From Populus alba (Eukaryota > Streptophyta > Magnoliopsida > Malpighiales > Salicaceae): DNA of 64,000 nt. The notes under the pieces are model-generated. The model did not search any database and was not told the DNA's origin. It saw only the letters and a program-made list of their open reading frames with translations. The translations under genes and the position numbers were made by a program. Shown one piece after another: positions 57,618-64,000 of this stretch (positions are counted from its first letter, which is position 1; each line of letters starts with the position of its first letter). The stretch is from positions 18,021,357 through 18,085,356 of the forward strand of contig NC_133302.1 in assembly GCF_005239225.2 (NCBI RefSeq), in the 5' to 3' direction.

Positions 57618-59536
57618 TTAAGTACTGTTAATAATCTCCAGATGAATCAACAACCCATTTTCTGGAGTAGGTGTCGGATTGTAAATGATCTTCTCATCAG
57701 GATTTACTTTCCTCCATTTGAACTTAGTCACCACATTATGCATGAAAACTAGTGTTGCTAGCCGAGCATACTCTTTTCCGGGACACATTCGAGGCCCTCC
57801 ACCGAAAGGAACAAAGCTGTAAGGTGCCGGCCCCCTCCCCTCAAATCTTGAAGGGTCAAATTTTTCTGGATCTGGAAAATAGTCAGGATTTCTGTTCGTG
57901 GAATATGTTGTCCAAAAAGTCTGCACGTAGGAAACTTTCTATAGATTAATACTAATAATTATAACCTCATAATCATAAGAGAATAAATTTAATTTTAATT
58001 GTCGAGTTTCTTGGCTGACTGACTAAGAAATCTGGATATGTACCTTACATCCTTTAGGAATTGTAAAACCTGCGTACGTGAAGTCTGTGATTGCCTCTCT
58101 AAATGTTCCTGGAACGGGAGGAGAGAGCCGCATTGCTTCACAAGCCACACACCAAGAATACTTCATCTTCTTAACATCATCCCAGTTCAATAACTCTCCT
58201 GGACTTTTGGATTTGGCAATCTCCATTTGTTCTTTTAACCAAGACAAAATCTCAGTCAAATGACGTGAAAACATGTATGGTAATAGTATGTTGTGTGTGG
58301 TCTGGGAGTGGTCTTTTTGTCAGCAGATCTTGGGTGATCCATATTGTACTTCTAAGTTCTAATTCTTAACCATTAATAACATAATTATCACAAACAAAAA
58401 ACAGTATGTTATGTGTATATCTCCGATTCTCGATTAAAGAATTAATATAAAATTATTTTTCTAGTTGAAATGCTTTATGATATAGTATTAGTTAAAATGT
58501 AGGGAAGTTATAATTCTACCATCCTTAATATTATAAATTTCAAATACAAAGAAAAAACCTGAGAACGTTTCAAACTTATTCGGGACATACCTTGGAGGAC
58601 ATCCTCGTAGACTTGGGGATACTCAGCAAGATAGTTCAGAATGCATGTGAGTGCAGTGCTCATTGTATCGTGGCTGGCGACAAGCAAAGAGATTATCTTG
58701 TTAGCAATCTGTTTTTCATCATTTGTTTCGCCATTCTCATATGATGCCAGGATCAGGCGAGTTAACAAATCAATACTTTGCAGCCCTTTGTTCTCCAAAA
58801 GCTCTCTTTTCCTCTGCCTGATGATTGCTAGAAGCTCCTCCCGGACAATTCTGCCACCTTCGACCGCACGACTGAAAGCCGTACCAGGAATTTTAATAGG
58901 AATTGATATTAGGCCAGCTACTATTTGCGTGAAAGGATTTGACAATCTTGTTAGCTGCTCAGGATCTATCAAGTTCATAAACACTTTGCAAGCTGAGTCA
59001 AATGTGTACTTCTTTGATAGTGAAAACACCTGCACTTGCTTATGTGGAGACCAGTCCGTCTCCAGTTGTTCCTTGGCCATGGAGTCCATGACAGGGACGT
59101 AATCTTGCAGGGCATCTGGCTTGAGAAACTCAGGCAGGACACTTCGCATTTTATTGCAGACTTCTACAGTGTTTTCTTGATTCTCAGGGAAGTACCAAAC
59201 TTTAGCCATTGAGGGTGGCCACCATGACGTAACATACTTGCTGTGGCTGGAGAACAAAAGCTTGTTCCCTGAGGCACCACAGAATACAACAAGTTTCTCC
59301 CCAAACAAAGAGGTTTTGAACACCTCAGGGGAGAATTTGCACATCCTATCGATGACAAACTTCTCAGGGCACCCCCGTCGGTGATTCATTGCAAACTCCA
59401 AAGTTTCTCCTATGATGGGCCATCCCTTGTTGCCGGGTGGAAGCCTAAATCCTGAAAGTTTTGATCTCCTATGAAAGAAAATGATAAAAACAAGGGAAAG
59501 ACCGAGAATGGCAAGGTGAAGGAAAGTTAAAACCAT
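57618..59536 (-). CDS. CYP716-type cytochrome P450
   Basis: An ER-anchored monooxygenase. The CYP716 family mostly oxidises pentacyclic triterpenes, often at C-28 of the amyrin skeleton; the exact substrate cannot be read from sequence. Exons 59,536-58,591, 58,231-58,044 and 57,920-57,618, with GT-AG introns of 359 and 123 bp, give 478 residues, the usual family length. Visible parts: N-terminal membrane helix about 3-21; Pro hinge '[13 protein letters not shown]' (32-44); I-helix 'ASHDTMST' (287-294), with Ser where many P450s have Gly; ExxR E347-R350; 'FDPSRF' (399-404); heme loop [10 protein letters not shown] (417-426) with ligand C424. All catalytic motifs are intact. A TATA-like box lies about 75 bp upstream of the ATG. 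Family assignment is firm; subfamily (CYP716A or another) is not. Confidence 0.9.
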
Positions 59537-59606
59537 GTCTCTCTACTTTAACACAATGAGCTAGACAGAAAGCGAGACGGGCAAGAATTAGCGTTGTCAT
59601 CAGCAT

Positions 59607-59615
59607 GGATTTATA
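59607..59615 (-). promoter_or_regulatory. Candidate TATA box of the P450 gene
   Basis: 'tataaatcc' on the minus strand, 71-79 bp upstream of the start codon, a plausible distance for a plant gene with a short 5' UTR. Confidence 0.45.
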
Positions 59616-59619
59616 CAAG

Positions 59620-61090
59620 TCTGAACCGGCATTCATAACATTAACAATTTGTTAATGAAAAATTACAAAAACCATAAAATCAGTCCTAAGCCTTTAATAT
59701 ATAGTGAAATGATCATTTTTAGGTTTTTCTTCTGTTTTTTAATTTTTGATTTCATCTTACGATACTTTTTTGGTTTTTGTATTCACTTTTTATAGGATTT
59801 TAAAGTCATTTTCAAAATAACATGGATTATCTTGACTTTGTTTTTCAATCTTTGTTAAATTTATATTTTTAAAAGGAATTAAATTAAGTGAGATTTTTTA
59901 TAAAATATATATTTTTTGTTAATTAGATTAAATTTATTAATTTTATGCTTCAACATTTAATTGATCATGCATTAAGCTTTTTAATTGACCACAGATCTAG
60001 AATTTAACAAATTATAATATCTATTTTTTTTTGTCTTTTAAAACATTGATATTACATGAGAATTTTTTATGTTGGAAAAAAAATAGCCCAACGTTCAGCA
60101 GCATGCACAGACCATCTAACTAGTCATAAATTTGAAACTCAAGAAAGTCCATGGAAATGTTGGAGAAAAAAAAGGAGCAATAAAATAAAATAATGGGTTC
60201 CCTGTGTTTCTGCACCAAGCCACCACCCAATTAATTACATCAATGGATGTATAAGTCAATTATATTGCATGTATAAAATACAATATATTCTTTTGATGTT
60301 TAACTTCTCTTAAATTAATTAAGAATGATACATCATGCTTGACGGATCAAAACCATCAATTTAATTCGAAATCAATATTTTAAGTAATAGAATATTGTTA
60401 TCACTCAAGCCAGCTCTACTTTAATAGGTTCTATGTTTTGAACTACACCTTGAAAAGGCAAAAAAAAAAAAAAAAAATTTGAAATCAAACGCAAGGTCTA
60501 CTCAAATTTCTCTACTTTTTAAGTGGAACAGCTAGTTTGACCAAGATTAGGTAAATCATTAGCATAGTCCCAAGAAAAATGTGTAGCTTAGTTCGTTAGA
60601 TTTTAGATTTATTTTTTATAAATTACTAATTCAAATACTATAAATCATAGTGTTATTGGATGTTTATATGATCGTTAATTTCAGAATCTCGAGGGATTAG
60701 TTAAGGTGCATATAAACTGGTCCGGATATTCAATTTTATAAATAATAATAATAATAATAATAATAATAAAGCATTCGCATGGCTAAAAATTAATAGTACT
60801 TGAGCACCATATGATTTTCATCCTACTTCAAACCCCGAATTTGATTAAAAAGCATAATTATATCAATTTGAATAGAAAAACTTGAGATAAAAACATATTA
60901 AAAAAATTGACTATTTTATAAGAATATAATAAATATATTTAGAAATATAAAAGTATATCAAAGACTTAACCAGTTATATAAAAATAAATTGAATCATTTA
61001 TTCACAAAACAACTAAAAAATTTATATGCTTATGCACATTTTTGTTTGCCATCAATGCTAAGATAATTGACTATGATTATTTAACTTTGG
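59620..61090. other. AT-rich intergenic DNA
   Basis: No gene seen. (ATA)n at about 60,738-60,770 and an A-run at about 60,461-60,477. Confidence 0.6.
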
Positions 61091-61099
61091 TTGCTTAAC

Positions 61100-61680
61100 T
61101 TGCTTGGAATTCTTTGCCTGCAGGGTATGGATTGAAAGGTGATAGCAGAGAATGCTTGAAGCGTTTTAGGAGGATGAGCATGGAAGACAGACACTAACCT
61201 AACTTTAACTACTTTAAGTACTGACATTGTAGTGTCTTATTGAAGATCTGCGCAGCTTTGATCTGGGGAATGATCCGATTCATGGTGATGTGATTGTTAA
61301 CAGTGGTTGACAATCAGATGATCATACAATATCAAACCCAGGATTGAACATTACTCGTGCTTGATCGATCTGCTGGAAGATTGCAAGAAGCTTATCATGT
61401 TCTCCCAAGACAATACAGAAACTAGGGAGGGTACGTACCAGTTTGTTAATCACACTATTTTCTGCATGTTGTTTGCACAAAGATTCAGAACTGGGAAAGG
61501 AAATCGTGAAGTTGCTTATCGAGAAGGATCCAATGATCCACATAAATACTCATATTGCTTTATAAAAAATCTCTCCTCTGCTAGGAATTATCACAGCTCT
61601 TTTCTAGTAATTCCAGTTTATATATATGCAACTAAACCAAGATCTTATAGGGACCATAGAACCTTGGATTGAGTTTAAAA
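61100..61680 (+). other. Less AT-rich stretch with an unassigned frame
   Basis: A 103-codon frame (61,361-61,672) begins 'MIDLLEDCKKLIMFSQDNTE' and reaches 'gagggtacgta' at about 61,425, which would make a good splice donor. The text before 61,361 also looks gene-like ('GYGLKGDSRECLKRF' after 'ctgcag' at 61,124). These could be exon remnants of an unrecognised gene; evidence is thin. Confidence 0.2.
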
Positions 61681-61699
61681 TGCTCTCTTAATATTATGC

Positions 61700-62051
61700 T
61701 GGGCTACTTGTATGGTTGAAGTTTCAGGTAAGCATAATCACCTTCCCGGAATTCCCTACAGTTTTGTTCTTATCTGCCCTCTACTTCTTCCTACGCATAG
61801 CTCTCCTCAATTGGTTCTGTAAAAAAAAAAAAAAAAAAAATTTTCTTTACATTCAAAACACTTCATTGATTCATAATCATGGAAACGAGAAAATAATTTC
61901 TTTCCTTTTGGTTTACATAACTTGTTTCTCACCGATTTACCAGTTGACATTTTGTGTTTTCCTTTTCTTTTCAAAAAATTGAAATAGCTTTTAAAAATAG
62001 ATAATAATGAATAATAATTATAGAGAAATCAACAGTTAGGAACATAACATA

Positions 62052-62084
<33 letters not shown>

Positions 62085-63440
62085 GATAACCCTGTTAACA
62101 TTTTTAAAACATACAGTTTTGGGGGAAAGATGCGATAGCAAAACGGATCTAGAGTGATAGTCCTCCCTTAGTTCCATGATTAAAAATTAATGCTTGTAAA
62201 TATTATATACATTGATTAATTTAAAAAATAAATGCTTGTAAATATTAAAAAAACATATCTTTCCAATATTTTTAAAATATTTCCATGAACTTATTAGATA
62301 AAGAAGCAAAAAAATACATGTTAAAATGATAAATTTTTTTTGACTCCAGTCCACCTAAGTCAACTTATCAAATATATAACATAATCATGAGATTAAGATA
62401 ATCTCATAAAAAAATTAAATAAAACAACAAAGCTAAAATTTTAGACAACTCAATATTAAAGGGCGAAATTAAAAAAAAATTAATGTAAAATATAAATAAT
62501 GAAAACAATTTTTTTTATTAAAGGAAAAGATTTTTAAACAATAAATTATTATGATCTGAAAAGTAAATGTCAATAAAAAATATATTTATATTTTTAGCCT
62601 CTTTTTTTAATAAATGAAAGACCTGACAACTAATTTTGTCTATTAGAAGTGGTGGTTGCAAAATCAAGATCTAATTAATTCAGATTCCAAAAATTATATT
62701 TTAATTTATTTTTGTCTAAAATTATCTAATAAAACATTTTAGAAATCTCAATAACTATATTTTCAATCCCAAAATACCCTTAAATCATTCACAAAACTTA
62801 AACTCAAACTGGATAAGAAAATAATACCAATTCAAACATATTTTTCTCAACATAATTATAGATCTCAATGACTCTATATATAAACCTATCAACACTAAGC
62901 ATGTATTTTTATATATATGTTTGAAATATGGCCGGTCCAAATCATTCTCTCTCCTTCTCTCCTTGACAAGTGTCTCTTCTCTCTAAAGCTCTAGAGATTA
63001 GAGCTTGAGAATTGAAATATAAAAAAAACTAAAATTAAAAGGAATAAAAATGGAAAACAACTACAAGGACTATATTATAGATTTCTACGCCTCTTGAACA
63101 CTTCCAAAGGGCAGCGTTTCTATGTGTATAAGCAAATAGAAGTATATATGTTTTAAGGCACAACGATGCGGAATACAGTCTGTTTTGATTTGAAATACAA
63201 GCACATTAAGCTACCACTTGCTTTCAACCAAAAGCTAAACCTTTTATTATACAGTCCCAAGAAAAAAAAGTGTTTGTATGGATTAACATCGGGAATACTA
63301 TACATTAAATTTTTTTTAAAAAAAAAAAAAAAAACAGAAGAAAATTACAAATTATTGTCAACAGGAAGTGTGGAGATCATGCCAAAATCGTTATTATACA
63401 ACAAACTAATAAAAATCATTTTATAATACACCATAAGAAA
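61700..63440. other. AT-rich intergenic DNA
   Basis: A-runs, (TA)n at 62,058-62,084, a copy of the 42-kb 'gtccacctaagtcaactta' repeat at 62,330-62,480 and a twice-occurring 'aaatgcttgtaaatatta' (62,190; 62,230). The 86-codon frame at 63,166 is Lys-rich and unremarkable. Confidence 0.5.
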
Positions 63441-63454
63441 ATCTTAGAATTCGA

Positions 63455-63645
63455 TGTATATCAGCATGTTTGAAAGTGTGGTTGTGATTATTATTTAAAG
63501 TGTTTTTTATTCAAAAAAGTATGTTAATAATTTTTTTTAAAATTATTTTTGAGATCAGTATATCAAAATAATTTAAAAACATTAAAAACATATTAATTTT
63601 AAAAATATTTTTTTAAAATATAATGTCAAACATCCCAGGTTTGTG
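63455..63645 (+). repeat. MITE-like repeat, near full length
   Basis: 'gcatgtttgaaagtgtggttgtgatt' at the left and 'aatgtcaaacatccca' at the right are inverted around a core with 'gagatcagtatatcaaaata' and 'aaacattaaaaacatatt'. This is the clearest copy of the family found at 27-30, 39-40 and 52-53 kb. Confidence 0.75.
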
Positions 63646-63784
63646 TGACACCCACACCCCCCACATTAACAAGAAGTCAATGACTAAATGACAACATTTT
63701 TGACAATTTGATTAAAATAGAATACAAAGAACGAATTTTTAGGCGCGGCAATTTGTAGTTTTCTCTTCCTTCTTTATTAGTTTT

Positions 63785-63824
63785 CTCATCTACTTGACAT
63801 GAATGAACAAGTCAAGTAGATGAG
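63785..63824. repeat. Perfect 14-bp hairpin
   Basis: Arms 63,785-63,798 and 63,811-63,824 are exact reverse complements ('ctcatctacttgac') around a 12-nt loop. The remaining 63,650-64,000 is less AT-rich and may approach a gene beyond the window, but no frame is convincing. Confidence 0.7.
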
Positions 63825-64000
63825 CTGGCCTTCAGCAGTTTTGATGTGGAAAGTTTTTGTAAATTAAGGAGGCATCCAGGTCTCCAGGAGCATCTTCCCA
63901 TTTCCTTCAACTTTTCTATCTTGTCCCTTTCTGGGGCAATTTTTACATGGTCTAACTTAAATGGTGCAAGAAAGTTATAATAAGAAGTTTATTCTTCACA

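Noticed and set aside
58641..59102. 153-codon plus-strand ORF opposite the P450
   Set aside because: Antisense shadow of exon 1; the minus-strand frame has the P450 motifs.
1..64000. tRNA, rRNA, CRISPR or bacterial-type operon
   Set aside because: Nothing with the expected structure was seen on either strand, and the sequence is plainly nuclear plant DNA. I cannot run a covariance search, so a diverged tRNA could still be missed.

Overview
The window looks like nuclear DNA of a woody eudicot, most likely poplar or willow (Populus/Salix). It is very AT-rich and intron-bearing. The four recognisable genes are typical eudicot proteins, and the intergenic space is packed with decayed transposable elements of kinds I associate with Salicaceae. 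The genus is an inference from gene and repeat style, not from any search.

Layout. 1-15.6 kb is a repeat graveyard: a fold-back type repeat cluster (1-1.1 kb, again at 5.8-6.4 kb), a TIR transposon (3.5-4.3 kb), an A-rich degenerate tandem array (4.56-5.56 kb), a second TIR-like element enclosing LTR-like sequence (7.2-8.6 kb), and a broken minus-strand Ty3/gypsy chromovirus pol (8.5-10.6 kb) followed by LTR-like sequence. 15.9-21.0 kb holds a plastid adenylate kinase gene (AMK2-like, plus strand, 7 exons) with two reading-frame lesions and two consecutive apparent GC-AG introns. 22.9-25.3 kb is an intact single-exon CRINKLY4-related receptor kinase (CCR4-like, minus strand). From memory, Arabidopsis AMK2 (At5g47840) and CCR4 (At5g47850) have consecutive locus numbers, so this convergent pair looks like conserved microsynteny. 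25.3-31.8 kb is repeats, including a second copy of the 3.5 kb TIR element and a GC-rich fragment between two opposed MITE-like repeats. 31.8-34.9 kb is an intact two-exon LRR receptor kinase of the CEPR2 type (minus strand). 36.5-57.5 kb is nearly gene-free: AT-rich sequence, MITE-like copies, LTR-like relics, a GC-rich island with three perfect G-boxes (39.07-39.23 kb), an orphan ORF near 50 kb, and a perfect 31-bp-stem hairpin at 54.4 kb. 57.6-59.5 kb is an intact three-exon CYP716-type cytochrome P450 (minus strand). The last 4.5 kb is AT-rich with scattered repeats.

The genes do not form a pathway. CCR4-like and CEPR2-like are separate plasma-membrane receptor kinases, AMK2 is a plastid nucleotide enzyme, and the P450 probably modifies triterpenes. 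I found no CRISPR array, no rRNA or tRNA gene, and nothing I can defend as a wholly new biological system. The observations most worth checking are the state and splicing of AMK2, the long-stem hairpin, the MITE-bracketed fragment, the G-box island and the A-rich tandem array.
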